The position numbers and the translations under genes are program-made. A stretch of DNA of 64,000 bases, taken from Paractinoplanes atraurantiacus. Lineage in GTDB: Bacteria > Actinomycetota > Actinomycetes > Mycobacteriales > Micromonosporaceae. The DNA lies in the NCBI RefSeq assembly GCF_900215205.1, contig NZ_OBDY01000005.1, forward strand, positions 130,261 to 194,260. The letters run 5' to 3'. Under the pieces are notes generated by a model that saw only the letters and a list, made by a program, of their open reading frames with translations, did not search any database and was not told the DNA's origin. This document shows, piece by piece, positions 51,052 to 60,056 of the stretch (position 1 is the first letter of the stretch; each line of letters opens with the position of its first letter).

Positions 51052-52325
51052 CGCGGGGTGGCCCGGGCGCCGAAGTGCATGTACGGCTCGCCGGTGGGCA
51101 GCTCGTAGAAGGTGGCCGGGATCCAGTTGCCGGTCTCCGGGTCCTGGCAGACGAACAGGTCCGGCTCCACGGCGACCATCCGGTAGTCGACCGGCTTTTC
51201 CTGGAGCACTTCGGCCATCGGCCCGGTCACACTCACCCGCAGTACGCCTTCGGGCAGCACCTCCTGGCGGATGCTGGCCCGCTCGTAGACCCCCACATAG
51301 GGCGCGATGTCCACCTCGACGGGCGTCGCGGGCGGTCCGAGCGGATGCGGCACCGGCACCCCGGCCAACTCGTCGAAGATCTCCCGGAACAGCTCCTCGT
51401 ACAGTTTGGCCCCGTTGCCGCCGTTGGTCAGCAACGTGACCGCGAGGCCCTGTGAGGGCAGGACGCGCAGGAACGACGCCTGCCCGATGGTGTTGCCGTC
51501 GTGCCCGATCAGGCGGTGGCCGCCCCAGTTCAGGCGCTCCCACCCGAGGCCCCACGAGTCGCCCAGCAGGTGCGTGTCCGGCAGGTCGACCTGATGCTCG
51601 GCCATCTCGGGGTGCATCCCGGACAGCGCGAACCGCAGCACGTCACCCACGGTGGAGACGATCGCGCCGGCCGGTCCGGCCGAGCGCGGAATGCCCCAGA
51701 CCGGCGCCAGCACCTGCTTCCCGTCGTCGGTGACGTGGCCGACGGCGGCGCGGTGCATCAGCGCCTCCTCGGGCAGGGTCACGGTGTGCTCGAGCCCGAG
51801 CGGCGTGATGATCCGCTCGCGCAGGGCCGCGTCCCAGGTGCCGCCGGTCAGCTTCTCGACGACCCGGCCGGCCAGGGAGAAACCCGAGTTGCAGTACGAC
51901 CACGTCGCGTCCAGCGGGTGGTTCTGCGCCGCCTCGGAGAGCCCGGCCGCGTACTTCTCCAGGCAGTCGTCGCCGCGCCCGGTGTCGGTGAAGACGTCGC
52001 CGTCGATGCCGCTGGTGTGGGTCAGCAGGTGGCGCATGGTCACCTTGGGATCGCGCAGGCGCAGCTCGGGCATCACCTCGACGAGCGGGGCGTCCAGCTG
52101 GATCTTGCCTTCCTCGACCAGCTGCATGACCAGGGTGGCCGTCCAGACCTTGGTGATCGAGCCGATCTGGAACAGCGACTCGGTGGTCACCTCCACGCCG
52201 GTGCGGAGGTTGAGAACCCCGTACGCGGCCTCGATCTGCTCGTCGCCCTGAGAAATGCCGAGGGTCGCGCCCGGCACGTCGTGGCGCGAGGCGAGCTCGG
52301 CCAGACGCTCGGTCCACTGTGTCAC
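51039..52325 (-). CDS. S12-family serine hydrolase (beta-lactamase fold), transporter-linked
   Basis: This is a 428-residue protein with S56-K59 (SITK), Y144-N146 (YCN) and HDG motifs of class C/S12 enzymes, plus a C-terminal beta-domain (about 330-428). It is closely related over its whole length to the C-terminal half of the S9-S12 fusion; LLTHTSGIDGDVFTDTGRGD is identical in both. No signal peptide, so it acts on imported substrates. Family members include D-aminopeptidases and DD-peptidases. It lies between the two ABC ATPase genes and overlaps both (GTGA at its start). Confidence 0.9.
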   Translation of the reverse strand: MTQWTERLAELASRHDVPGATLGISQGDEQIEAAYGVLNLRTGVEVTTESLFQIGSITKVWTATLVMQLVEEGKIQLDAPLVEVMPELRLRDPKVTMRHLLTHTSGIDGDVFTDTGRGDDCLEKYAAGLSEAAQNHPLDATWSYCNSGFSLAGRVVEKLTGGTWDAALRERIITPLGLEHTVTLPEEALMHRAAVGHVTDDGKQVLAPVWGIPRSAGPAGAIVSTVGDVLRFALSGMHPEMAEHQVDLPDTHLLGDSWGLGWERLNWGGHRLIGHDGNTIGQASFLRVLPSQGLAVTLLTNGGNGAKLYEELFREIFDELAGVPVPHPLGPPATPVEVDIAPYVGVYERASIRQEVLPEGVLRVSVTGPMAEVLQEKPVDYRMVAVEPDLFVCQDPETGNWIPATFYELPTGEPYMHFGARATPRCVR

Positions 52326-54145
52326 GATGCTGCTCCTTCCAGATGGGCTTCGGCGTGCCAGCAGGCGACGCGGCGGCCGTCGTCATGAACGGTCAAGGTG
52401 GGGTCCTCGTCGAGACACCGCTCGGTCGCGAGGGGGCAGCGCGGGGCGTAGGCGCATCCGGCCGGCAACGCGTGCGGATCCGGCGGGCGCCCGGGGATCA
52501 CCGCGAGCGGACGGTCCCGGTCGGTGGTCATGGAGGGAACGGCAGAGACCAGGGCTTGGGTGTACGGATGGAGCGCGCCCCCGGCGAGCGAGGCCGTGGG
52601 CAGGTCCTCGACCACCCGCCCGGCGTACATGACGAGCACCCGGTCGCAGACCTGGCCCACCACGGTCACGTCGTGGCTGATGAACAGCAGCGCGGCCCCC
52701 TCGGCGGCGCGGACGTCGGCCAGCAGCTCCAGCACCCGGCGCTGCACGGTCACGTCGAGGGCGGTGGTCGGCTCGTCGGCGATGATCAGTCGCGGACTGG
52801 CCATCACGCCCATGCCGATCATGGCCCGCTGCCGCATGCCGCCGGAGAACTCGTGCGGCAGCTGACGGGCGCGGCGCTCGGCGTCCGGGATCCGTACGGC
52901 CGCCAGCCGATCGACGGCCCGGCGCCAGGCGGCGCGCCGGGTGGCCCCCTGGTGTTCGCGGGCCACCTCGGCCAGCTGGCGGCCCACTTTGTGGGTGGGG
53001 TTGAGCGAGGTCATCGGATCCTGGAAGACCATGGCCAGCGACGTGCCGAGCAGCTTGCGGTGGTCGCCGTGGCGCAGGTCCTCGCCGAGGAACTCGATCC
53101 GGTCGGCGTCGACCCGGCCCGGCGATTCGATCAGTTGGGCGATGGCCAGGGCGGTCAGGCTCTTGCCCGAGCCGGATTCGCCGACGATACCGACCGCCTC
53201 GCCCGCGCCCACGGTCAAGCTCACCCCGCGGACCGGCGTCACGTCGCCGTAGCTCACCCGCAGGTTCTCCACGTGGAGCAGGCCCCCGCCGGGCAGCGGC
53301 TCCGCCTTACCGACAAGCGCGCTGCGTGGTTTGTCAGGATTTATCATGACAAGACCGCGCGCCACTGCCTCGCCGGTCAGGTTGAACGCCATGGCCGCGA
53401 CGATGACGGCCACCCCAGCGGCCAGCGCCCCCGCCGGATGAATGTAGATCTGCGCCAAGCCCTCGCCGAGCAACCGCCCCCAGTCGTAACCGGGCGCCTG
53501 AACACCGAGGCCGAGGAACGACAGGCTCGCAAAGGCCAGCAGGGCGCTCCCGGCCGCCATCGTCGCCGACACCACGAGCGGCTCGGCGATGTTGGGCAGC
53601 ACGTGCCGCAGCAGAATGCGCATGCGACCGACTCCGGCCACCCGGGCCGCCGCGATGAAGTCCCGTCCCGAGATGGTCGCGGCCAGCGTCTGCGTCAGCC
53701 GGGCGAACGCCGGCGCCGTCGCGAAGCCGATCGCCAGCACCGCCCCCTTCGCGCCCACCCCGAAGATCACCGCGAAGAAGAGCGCCAGCAGCAGCGTCGG
53801 AAAGGCCACCGCGATGTTGATGACCGCCGTGATCCACCGCCCCACCCGACGCCCGAGCAGCGTCGGCGCGGTCCCGAGCAGCAGCCCCACGCCCACCCCG
53901 ATCGCGGTCGCCAGCAGCGCCAGCCCCACCGACAGCCGCGTCGCGACCAGCACCCGGGCCAGGATGTCGCGCCCCAGCAGATCGGTGCCGACCGGGTGCG
54001 CGGAAGAGGGACCAAGCAAGATCTCATTCGGGTGTACGGCGTCAGCCCGCTCCTGCCACAGCAACGGCGCCACCAGGGCCAGCCCCAGCACCAGGACCAG
54101 CAGCACCGCGGCGCTGATGCCCAGGGGCCTCTTCAGATACGCCAT
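52322..54145 (-). CDS. Fused peptide ABC permease-ATPase (DppC-DppD)
   Basis: This 607-residue fusion joins an inner-membrane permease (about 1-270) and an ABC ATPase (about 285-600). The permease has GTDLLGRDILARVLVATR and the EAA loop AARVAGVGRMRILLRHVLPNI. The ATPase has Walker A GESGSGKSLT, signature FSGGMRQRAMIG, Walker B LIIADEPTTALD and a C-terminal oligo_HPY part with GCAYAPRCPLATERC. Such fusions are frequent in actinomycete peptide transporters. The ATG at 54145 shares one base with the DppB stop. Confidence 0.93.
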   Translation of the reverse strand: MAYLKRPLGISAAVLLVLVLGLALVAPLLWQERADAVHPNEILLGPSSAHPVGTDLLGRDILARVLVATRLSVGLALLATAIGVGVGLLLGTAPTLLGRRVGRWITAVINIAVAFPTLLLALFFAVIFGVGAKGAVLAIGFATAPAFARLTQTLAATISGRDFIAAARVAGVGRMRILLRHVLPNIAEPLVVSATMAAGSALLAFASLSFLGLGVQAPGYDWGRLLGEGLAQIYIHPAGALAAGVAVIVAAMAFNLTGEAVARGLVMINPDKPRSALVGKAEPLPGGGLLHVENLRVSYGDVTPVRGVSLTVGAGEAVGIVGESGSGKSLTALAIAQLIESPGRVDADRIEFLGEDLRHGDHRKLLGTSLAMVFQDPMTSLNPTHKVGRQLAEVAREHQGATRRAAWRRAVDRLAAVRIPDAERRARQLPHEFSGGMRQRAMIGMGVMASPRLIIADEPTTALDVTVQRRVLELLADVRAAEGAALLFISHDVTVVGQVCDRVLVMYAGRVVEDLPTASLAGGALHPYTQALVSAVPSMTTDRDRPLAVIPGRPPDPHALPAGCAYAPRCPLATERCLDEDPTLTVHDDGRRVACWHAEAHLEGAAS

Positions 54146-55089
54146 CAGCTCTCCCGGATCGCCGAGCGCGGATCGAGCACGGCCAGAGCCACGTCCACCA
54201 CCAGGTTGATCAGGAGCACGCCGGCCCCGTACACCAGCACCACGCCCTGGACCGTCGGATAGTCCTTGGCCAGGATCGACTGGACGATCGTGCCGCCCAG
54301 TCCGGGCCAGGCGAAGATGTTCTCGATCAGCACGGTGCCGGCGACCAGCGCGCCGAGCAGGAGGCCGCCGACGGTCAGGGTGGCCGTCAGAGCGTTCGGC
54401 AGCGCGTGCCGCAGGTAGACGGCCGCCGGCCGCAGGCGCTTGGCTCTCGCCGTACGGATGTAATCGGCTTGAAGCACCGAAAGCAGTTCCACCCGGATGA
54501 TGCGGGCCAGCATGAAGGCGGGGCCGATGGCCAGGGCCAGGACCGGCAGGATGTACGACGACGGGCCCGACCGCCCGGCGACCGGCGTCCATCCGAGTTG
54601 GACGCTGAAGACGAAGACCAGCCCGACCGCCATCAGGAACTCGGGGATGGTCGCGACCACGACGCCGGCCGAGGTGAGGGCCCAGTCGCGGTTTTTGTTG
54701 CTCCGGGCCAGAACGGCCATGATCGTGCCGAGCGGCACCGAGATCAACACGGCCACCGCGAAGGCCAGCAGAGCCATCTCGACCGTGGAGCCGAGCCGCG
54801 ACGAGATCACCTCGTCCACCGGCAGACCGGACGTCATCGACACGCCCAGGTCGCCGGTGACCAGGTGGCCCAGATAGTGCACGTACTGCAGCCACAGCGG
54901 GTCGTCGAGCCCCATCGCCGCGCGCCGCTGCTCGATCAGCGAGAGCGGGGCGGTGGGGCCGAGCGAGGCGCGCACCGGATCGCCCGGCAGCACGTGGATC
55001 ATCAGGAAGGCCGCGGTCACCAGCACCCAGACCGACAGGACCAGCCGCCCCGTCCGGCGTACGCCGAATCGCACCCACGTGGCGTCCAC
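54145..55089 (-). CDS. Peptide ABC transporter permease (DppB-like)
   Basis: This 314-residue membrane protein has six predicted helices. N-terminal VWVLVTAAFLMIHVLPGDPVR is the DppB signature, and the EAA loop is YIRTARAKRLRPAAVYLRHALPNA. It starts at GTG 55089, 4 bp after the binding-protein stop, and its stop overlaps the next start. It forms the channel with the permease half of the fusion. Confidence 0.93.
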   Translation of the reverse strand: MDATWVRFGVRRTGRLVLSVWVLVTAAFLMIHVLPGDPVRASLGPTAPLSLIEQRRAAMGLDDPLWLQYVHYLGHLVTGDLGVSMTSGLPVDEVISSRLGSTVEMALLAFAVAVLISVPLGTIMAVLARSNKNRDWALTSAGVVVATIPEFLMAVGLVFVFSVQLGWTPVAGRSGPSSYILPVLALAIGPAFMLARIIRVELLSVLQADYIRTARAKRLRPAAVYLRHALPNALTATLTVGGLLLGALVAGTVLIENIFAWPGLGGTIVQSILAKDYPTVQGVVLVYGAGVLLINLVVDVALAVLDPRSAIRES

Positions 55090-55093
55090 GGGC

Positions 55094-56605
55094 TCAGCCC
55101 AGCATGCGGATCGACGCCGGGTCGATGTCGCCCTCGGTCAGCTCCAGCTCGGCCCCGCGGGCGACGACCGGCAGGTTGGAGTTGGCGAACGGCACCAGAT
55201 CCAGGTTCTTGATGACGGCCTTCTCGGCCGCGTCCCACTGCGGGCAGCCGCTGTCCCCGGTCAGTTTCTGAGCGGCGGCCACGGCTTCGGCGTACGCCTT
55301 GTTGTCGAACGCCGCGAAGTTGGCGCCGTCCGGCGGGGTCGGCCCGGACAGGAACGGCACCAGCTGGCTCGGCAGCGTCACACCGATCGGGAACATCGCC
55401 ACGTCCCAGGCGAGCTGCCCGGCCGCGATCTGGCCGACCTGCGTGGTGGTGACCGACTTCAGCTCGACCCGCACCCCCGCGGCCTGCCACTGCTGCTGCA
55501 GCAGCTCGGCGGCGGCCTGCGCGCCCGCGCCGCCGGTGGCGCCCCACACCACGGTGAGCTTCGGGCTCTTCGCAGACAGCACCGCCTTACCCGCCGCCGC
55601 GTCGAGGCCCGGCACGTTGCCGGTCACGTTGTCGCCCTTGCACGGGGTGTTGGCCGGCGCGACCAGGCCGGTCGGTGCGGCGCCGCGGCCGCTGGTGAAG
55701 ACCTGCTGCATCTGCTTCAGGTCGAGCGATTGCACGAGCGCCGTGCGGACGGCCGGATCGGCCGTGGGCAGGCCCTTCTTCTGGTTGAACCAGAGCTCAC
55801 CGGTCGGCGCCAGCACGTCGCGCTTGAGGAATCCGTCCCCCTGCAGCCGCTGGCTGTCGGGGCCGGTGAAGCGGGCCGCGTTCACCTCGCCCGACAGCAC
55901 CAGGTTGGCCGTGGTGGTCTCGTTGGTGATGACCCGGATGACCACCTTCTCCGGCAGGCCCACGGGACCGGTCACGTCCTTGCGCCGGGCCAGCGTGTAG
56001 TGGTCGTCGGGAACGGCCTCGCTCACCGTGTAGAGCCCGGTGCCGTCGGAGGACTGCTTGAGCTTCGCGCGGTCGGCCATCCCCTTGGCGCAGACGATCG
56101 GCAGGGCGCCGAGGTTGCGATCGAGGAAGGCGTCCGCGGTGGGCGAGGTGACGCTGACCGTGCCGGCCGCGTCGTCGGCGGTGGCCTTGACCCCGGCCGG
56201 CACGTAGAGGCCGATCCGGGTCGACGAGTTCTTGGGGTCGCCCACGAACGCGATGTTCGCGGCCACCGTGGTCGCGGTCAGCGGCGTCCCGTCGGCGCAG
56301 GTGATGTCCTTGCGAAGGGTGAACTTGGCGGTCGTGCCGGTCGACTCCCACGTCGCGGCCAGCCCCGGGCGGGTCTTGCCGTCCGGTTCGAAGCCGAGCA
56401 GCGAGTCGTAGAGGAACCGGTCGACCTGCCCGGTGACCGACAGGGAAGTGAAATGCGGATCGAGGTTGCCGGGGTCACCCGGCACCGCCATCGTGAACGT
56501 CTTGCCGTCGACCGGCCGGCCCCCGCTCGCCCCGCCGCCGTCATCACCGCAGGCGGCCAGGAGCACCACAGCCCCGGCCGCGGCCGCGCATCGCAAAGCC
56601 TTCAT
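55094..56605 (-). CDS. Peptide ABC transporter substrate-binding lipoprotein
   Basis: This is a family 5 solute-binding protein of 503 residues. The lipoprotein signal has the lipobox LLAAC near residue 18. Family signatures are FTMAVPGDPGNLDPHF and KFTLRKDITCADGTPLTATTVAANI. The start is the ATG at 56605, behind GGAGG; the longer frame overlaps the divergent EAL gene's upstream region. As first gene of the operon it sets the substrate range, probably peptides. Confidence 0.93.
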   Translation of the reverse strand: MKALRCAAAAGAVVLLAACGDDGGGASGGRPVDGKTFTMAVPGDPGNLDPHFTSLSVTGQVDRFLYDSLLGFEPDGKTRPGLAATWESTGTTAKFTLRKDITCADGTPLTATTVAANIAFVGDPKNSSTRIGLYVPAGVKATADDAAGTVSVTSPTADAFLDRNLGALPIVCAKGMADRAKLKQSSDGTGLYTVSEAVPDDHYTLARRKDVTGPVGLPEKVVIRVITNETTTANLVLSGEVNAARFTGPDSQRLQGDGFLKRDVLAPTGELWFNQKKGLPTADPAVRTALVQSLDLKQMQQVFTSGRGAAPTGLVAPANTPCKGDNVTGNVPGLDAAAGKAVLSAKSPKLTVVWGATGGAGAQAAAELLQQQWQAAGVRVELKSVTTTQVGQIAAGQLAWDVAMFPIGVTLPSQLVPFLSGPTPPDGANFAAFDNKAYAEAVAAAQKLTGDSGCPQWDAAEKAVIKNLDLVPFANSNLPVVARGAELELTEGDIDPASIRMLG

Positions 56606-56742
56606 AGTGCCTCCACGTGCTGCGTGTGCCGAAAGACTGCCGATCACCCGGCCCCCTTGTCTTTGGCGCAGCCGACAACATGAAGACGATCGATTCGTTG
56701 TGCGGGACGACACGTCCGCTCAGGTCGCCCGGCCCGGAGCCG

Positions 56743-57948
56743 ATGAGACAGCGCGTGATGAGACAGCGTGACCTGGCGGCAGAGCAGGTGGCCGACCTCC
56801 TGCGCACCGCGCGGCGGTCGCTGGGGCTCAACTTCGCCTTCCTGAGCCGCATGGACGGCACCACCCAGCACCTCGAGGTGGTGGACACCCCGCTTCCCTC
56901 ATTCGTCCTCGACGGCCTCGAGCGCGCCCAGGACACGTCGTTCTGCCAGGCGATCCGGGACGGGCGCCTGCCCGCGGTCATGCCGAACGTCAAGGACTTC
57001 CCCGAGGCGATGAAGCTGCCCGCGGCCCGCATGCCGCGGATCCGCAGCTTCATCTCGGTGCCGGTGGTGCTCAGCGACGGCAGCGTCTACGGCACGTTCT
57101 GCGCCGGCGGGTTCACCGCCGACGCCAAGCTCTCCGACCGCGACGAGGCGCTGATGTCGGTGCTCGCCCACGCCGCCGCGGTCATCATCGAGCCCGACGT
57201 GCACAAGCGCCGCCGCAACGCCGAGCTCGAAGAGCGCTACCGGCCCCTGATCGAGGCCGGCGGCCCGGCCGTCCTGCTCCAGCCGATCATCGACCTGGCC
57301 ACCGGCCGCCGGGTGGGCGCGGAGGCGCTGAGCCGCTTCCCGCAGCACTGGAACGAGCCGCCGGACGAAAGCTTCGCCGACGCCGGGCTGATCGGCGAGC
57401 GGGACCGGCTCGAGATCCAGGCCCTGCGCTCGGCCGCGGCCCACCTGGACCGGGTCTCCGGCTATGTCGCGATGAACGTCTCGCCGGCCACGCTGATGAC
57501 CGGGGAATGTCAAGACGCCCTGAGCGCGATGCCGCTGAGCCGCGTCGTGCTCGAGCTCTCCGAGCACGACCCGGTCGAGGACTACGACGCCCTGCACGCC
57601 GTGCTGGCGCCGCTGCGCGCCCGCGGGATGCGCCTGGCCATCGACGACGTCGGCTCCGGCTACTCCTCGCTGCGCCACATCGTGGTGACCCGCCCGGACG
57701 TCATCAAGCTCGACCGCGGCATCGTCACCGGCCTTCAGGGCGACAGCGTGCTGCCGGTGGTCGTCCGCTCGCTGGTCGACCTGGCCGCGGCGGTCGGCGC
57801 CGTCGTGGTGGCCGAAGGCGTGGAGACCGCCGGGGACGCCACCACGCTGGCCGCCCTCGGCGTGCACCTGGGCCAGGGCTGGCATTTCGACCGGGCCGTC
57901 ATCCCCTCGGAGCTTCGGGAGACGTACGGCGTCATGGCCCCGGTCTAG
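56743..57948 (+). CDS. GAF-EAL cyclic-di-GMP phosphodiesterase
   Basis: This 401-residue protein (from the ATG at 56743) has an N-terminal GAF domain (about 10-150, with RIRSFISVPVVLSDGSVYGTFC) and a C-terminal EAL domain (about 165-395). All catalytic residues are visible: GAEALSRF, the Asn in MNVSP, the Glu in VLELSE, the acidic pair in IDDVGSGYSS, Lys in VIKLDR and AEGVET. It should therefore hydrolyse c-di-GMP, gated by its GAF domain. Start choice is uncertain; ATG at 56680 and 56758 are in frame. It is divergent from the transporter operon. Confidence 0.85.
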   Translation: MRQRVMRQRDLAAEQVADLLRTARRSLGLNFAFLSRMDGTTQHLEVVDTPLPSFVLDGLERAQDTSFCQAIRDGRLPAVMPNVKDFPEAMKLPAARMPRIRSFISVPVVLSDGSVYGTFCAGGFTADAKLSDRDEALMSVLAHAAAVIIEPDVHKRRRNAELEERYRPLIEAGGPAVLLQPIIDLATGRRVGAEALSRFPQHWNEPPDESFADAGLIGERDRLEIQALRSAAAHLDRVSGYVAMNVSPATLMTGECQDALSAMPLSRVVLELSEHDPVEDYDALHAVLAPLRARGMRLAIDDVGSGYSSLRHIVVTRPDVIKLDRGIVTGLQGDSVLPVVVRSLVDLAAAVGAVVVAEGVETAGDATTLAALGVHLGQGWHFDRAVIPSELRETYGVMAPV

Positions 57949-57951
57949 TGA

Positions 57952-57979
57952 CCAATCCGCGGGCCCGAGGGCACCGAAT
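57952..57979 (+). promoter_or_regulatory. SigK-type promoter before sigK
   Basis: CCAATCC (57952-57958), a 15-nt spacer and CCGAAT (57974-57979) lie 38 bp before the sigK ATG. The same two boxes with the same spacing stand before the fasciclin gene. They resemble the CCATCC/CCGAAT boxes known for mycobacterial SigK. Autoregulation is inferred. Confidence 0.65.
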
Positions 57980-58017
57980 CGCCTAATGGAAGATTCGATC
58001 CGCGGAGAGGCGACACC

Positions 58018-58632
58018 ATGGCAGAGCGCGGCATCAGCCGCCGCCCGGAGCACCTGACACCGGTGCCCGGGCCGGAACCGCAGCCGGACGCCGGCACCCT
58101 GCTCCGGGCGGTGGCCCGCGGCGACGAGAAAGCGTTCGACCGGCTCTACGAGCTGGTGGCGCCCCGCGTCTACGGGCTGATCCGGCGGGTGCTGCGTGAC
58201 CCGGCGCAGGCCGAGGAGGTGGCGCAGGAGGTGCTGGTGGAGGTGTGGCGGTCGGCGGCCCGCTACAACTCGGACCAGGGATCGGCGACCGCGTGGATCT
58301 TCACCATCGCCCACCGGCGCGCGGTGGACCGGGTCCGGTCGGAGCAGGCCTCGGCCGACCGCACGCTCAAGGTCGGTGCCGCGTCGATCGACACGCCCTT
58401 CGACGAGGTCGTGGACGAGGTCGCCGTGCGGCTGGAGCGCCGGCAGGTGCGCCACTGCCTGGACGGGCTGACCGAGCTGCAACGGCAGGTGGTCACCCTG
58501 GCCTACTACCACGGGCACACCTATCCGCAGGTGGCCAAGCTGCTCGGGGCGCCGCTGGCCACGGTGAAGACCCGGATGCGGGACGGGCTGATCCGGCTGC
58601 GGGACTGTCTGTCGGCGGGGGTGGCGGCATGA
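58018..58632 (+). CDS. sigK: ECF RNA polymerase sigma factor SigK
   Basis: This 204-residue extracytoplasmic-function sigma factor has region 2 at about 30-105 (AFDRLYELVAPRVYGLIRRVL, EEVAQEVLVEVWRSA, TAWIFTIAHRRAVDRVR) and region 4 at about 140-195 (LTELQRQVVTLAYYHGHTYPQVAKLLGAPLATVKTRMRDGLIRLR). Closest style and context are SigK of mycobacteria: rskA-like anti-sigma, fasciclin protein and oxidoreductase follow. GGAGAGG precedes the ATG. It should direct its own promoter and that of the fasciclin gene. Confidence 0.9.
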   Translation: MAERGISRRPEHLTPVPGPEPQPDAGTLLRAVARGDEKAFDRLYELVAPRVYGLIRRVLRDPAQAEEVAQEVLVEVWRSAARYNSDQGSATAWIFTIAHRRAVDRVRSEQASADRTLKVGAASIDTPFDEVVDEVAVRLERRQVRHCLDGLTELQRQVVTLAYYHGHTYPQVAKLLGAPLATVKTRMRDGLIRLRDCLSAGVAA

Positions 58633-59345
58633 GTACGGATGTGCACACCCTGGTCGGGCCCTACGTCCTGGACGCGGTCGACGACGTCGAGCGGGCCGCC
58701 TTCGAGCGGCACCTGCGGGAATGCGAGGACTGCCGGGCCGAGGTCGGCGAGCTGCGGGAGGCCGGCGCGCGGCTGGCCGACGGCGCCTGGTCGGTCCCGC
58801 CGCCCCGGCTGCGCGAGTCCGTGCGGGCCGAGATCCGGCGGACCCGTCAGCTCGGGCCGCCCGCGAAGGTGCGCACCACGCGGCGCCTGTGGCCGGTGGC
58901 CGCGGCGGCGGCCGCCGTGCTCGTGGCCGGCGGCACCGTCTATCAGGTGCAGGAGCAGCGGATCAGCGACGAGCGCGCGGCCGCCGTGGCCGCCCGGGCG
59001 AGCGAGGCGCGCGTACGGGCGATCCTCACCGCTCCCGACCTGGTGGTCCGTGAGCAGCCCCTGACCAGCGGCGGGCGGGTCACCGTGGCCACGTCGCGAC
59101 TGAACGACGCCGGCGTGATCATGCTGGCGGCCGCGGCGGCGCCGTCGGGCGGGCACGTCTACCAGCTCTGGACCATCCGCTCGGGTGACGCGGCGTCGGC
59201 CGGCGCGCTCGGCGTGGGCCAGTCGGCCACCGTCCGCATCGTCGACGGCCTGTCCGGCTCGTCGGCCATCGGGGTGACAGTCGAGCCCGCGCCGGGTTCG
59301 CGGACACCGACGACCTCGCCGGAGGCGCTCGTGAAAATAATCTGA
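58629..59345 (+). CDS. rskA: Anti-sigma-K factor (RskA-like)
   Basis: This is a single-pass membrane anti-sigma factor of 238 residues. The N-terminal cytosolic anti-sigma domain (1-75) has the zinc motif HLRECEDC, then a membrane helix (about 94-112, LWPVAAAAAAVLVAGGTVY) and an extracytoplasmic RskA domain (about 130-238, with GGHVYQLWTIRSG and SAIGVTVEPAPGS). It holds SigK until it is cleaved. Coupled to sigK by ATGA. Confidence 0.92.
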   Translation: MSTDVHTLVGPYVLDAVDDVERAAFERHLRECEDCRAEVGELREAGARLADGAWSVPPPRLRESVRAEIRRTRQLGPPAKVRTTRRLWPVAAAAAAVLVAGGTVYQVQEQRISDERAAAVAARASEARVRAILTAPDLVVREQPLTSGGRVTVATSRLNDAGVIMLAAAAAPSGGHVYQLWTIRSGDAASAGALGVGQSATVRIVDGLSGSSAIGVTVEPAPGSRTPTTSPEALVKII

Positions 59346-59352
59346 TGACCGA

Positions 59353-59380
59353 CCAATCCGGCGCATGACTCGTACCGAAT
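59353..59380 (+). promoter_or_regulatory. SigK-type promoter before the fasciclin gene
   Basis: CCAATCC (59353-59359), a 15-nt spacer and CCGAAT (59375-59380), 37 bp before the ATG. The boxes and spacing equal those before sigK, and the flanking bases GA before and C after also match. Confidence 0.68.
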
Positions 59381-59417
59381 CAAAGGTGTACGAACCCGAT
59401 TCGGAGGAGTAAAACTC

Positions 59418-60056
59418 ATGCGTGCACCGAAGCTCGTAGCCCTCACCGCGGCGACCCTGTTCACCATCTCGCTGGCGGCGTGCGGCAACGACGACTCCAC
59501 CGACGGCACCGCGGCCGCCGCGCCCGACATGACAGCCAACGCCGCTTCGTCCGCCCCATCGGACATGTCGGACTCGACGGTCAACTTCGGGAGTGGCTGC
59601 GCCGCGGTGCCGGCCGACCCGGCCAACAAGGGCAGCTTCCAGGCGATGGCGCAGGTGCCGGTCGCGACCGCGGCGTCCGGCAACCCGCTGCTGTCGACGC
59701 TGGTCTCGGCGGTCAAGCAGGCCGGGCTGGTCGACTCGCTCAACTCGGCCGACGGCATCACGGTCTTCGCGCCCACGAACGACGCCTTCGGCAAGATCCC
59801 CTCGGCCGATCTGAAGAAGGTGCTGGCCGACAAGAAGACGCTGACCGACATCCTCACCTACCACGTGGTGCCCGGGAAGCTCACCCCGGCCGACCTGGCC
59901 GGCGACCACAAGACGCTGGAGGGCAAGGACCTGATGGTGGCCGGGTCCGGCACCGACTTCAAGGTGAACGGCGCGGCCTCGGTGATCTGCGGCAACGTGC
60001 AGACGGCGAACGCCAACGTCTACATCGTCGACTCCGTCCTGATGCCGAAGAGCTGA
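59418..60056 (+). CDS. Fasciclin (FAS1) domain lipoprotein, MPT83-like
   Basis: This is a 212-residue surface lipoprotein with lipobox LAAC (C22), an Asp/Ala/Ser-rich linker (to about 65) and one FAS1 domain (about 75-212). The FAS1 boxes are clear: NPLLSTLVSAVKQAGL, ITVFAPTNDAFGKIP, LTDILTYHVVPGKL and VQTANANVYIVDSVLMPKS. In M. tuberculosis the SigK regulon controls the homologous MPT70/MPT83. It starts behind GGAGGAG and is coupled to the oxidoreductase by TGATG. Confidence 0.92.
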   Translation: MRAPKLVALTAATLFTISLAACGNDDSTDGTAAAAPDMTANAASSAPSDMSDSTVNFGSGCAAVPADPANKGSFQAMAQVPVATAASGNPLLSTLVSAVKQAGLVDSLNSADGITVFAPTNDAFGKIPSADLKKVLADKKTLTDILTYHVVPGKLTPADLAGDHKTLEGKDLMVAGSGTDFKVNGAASVICGNVQTANANVYIVDSVLMPKS

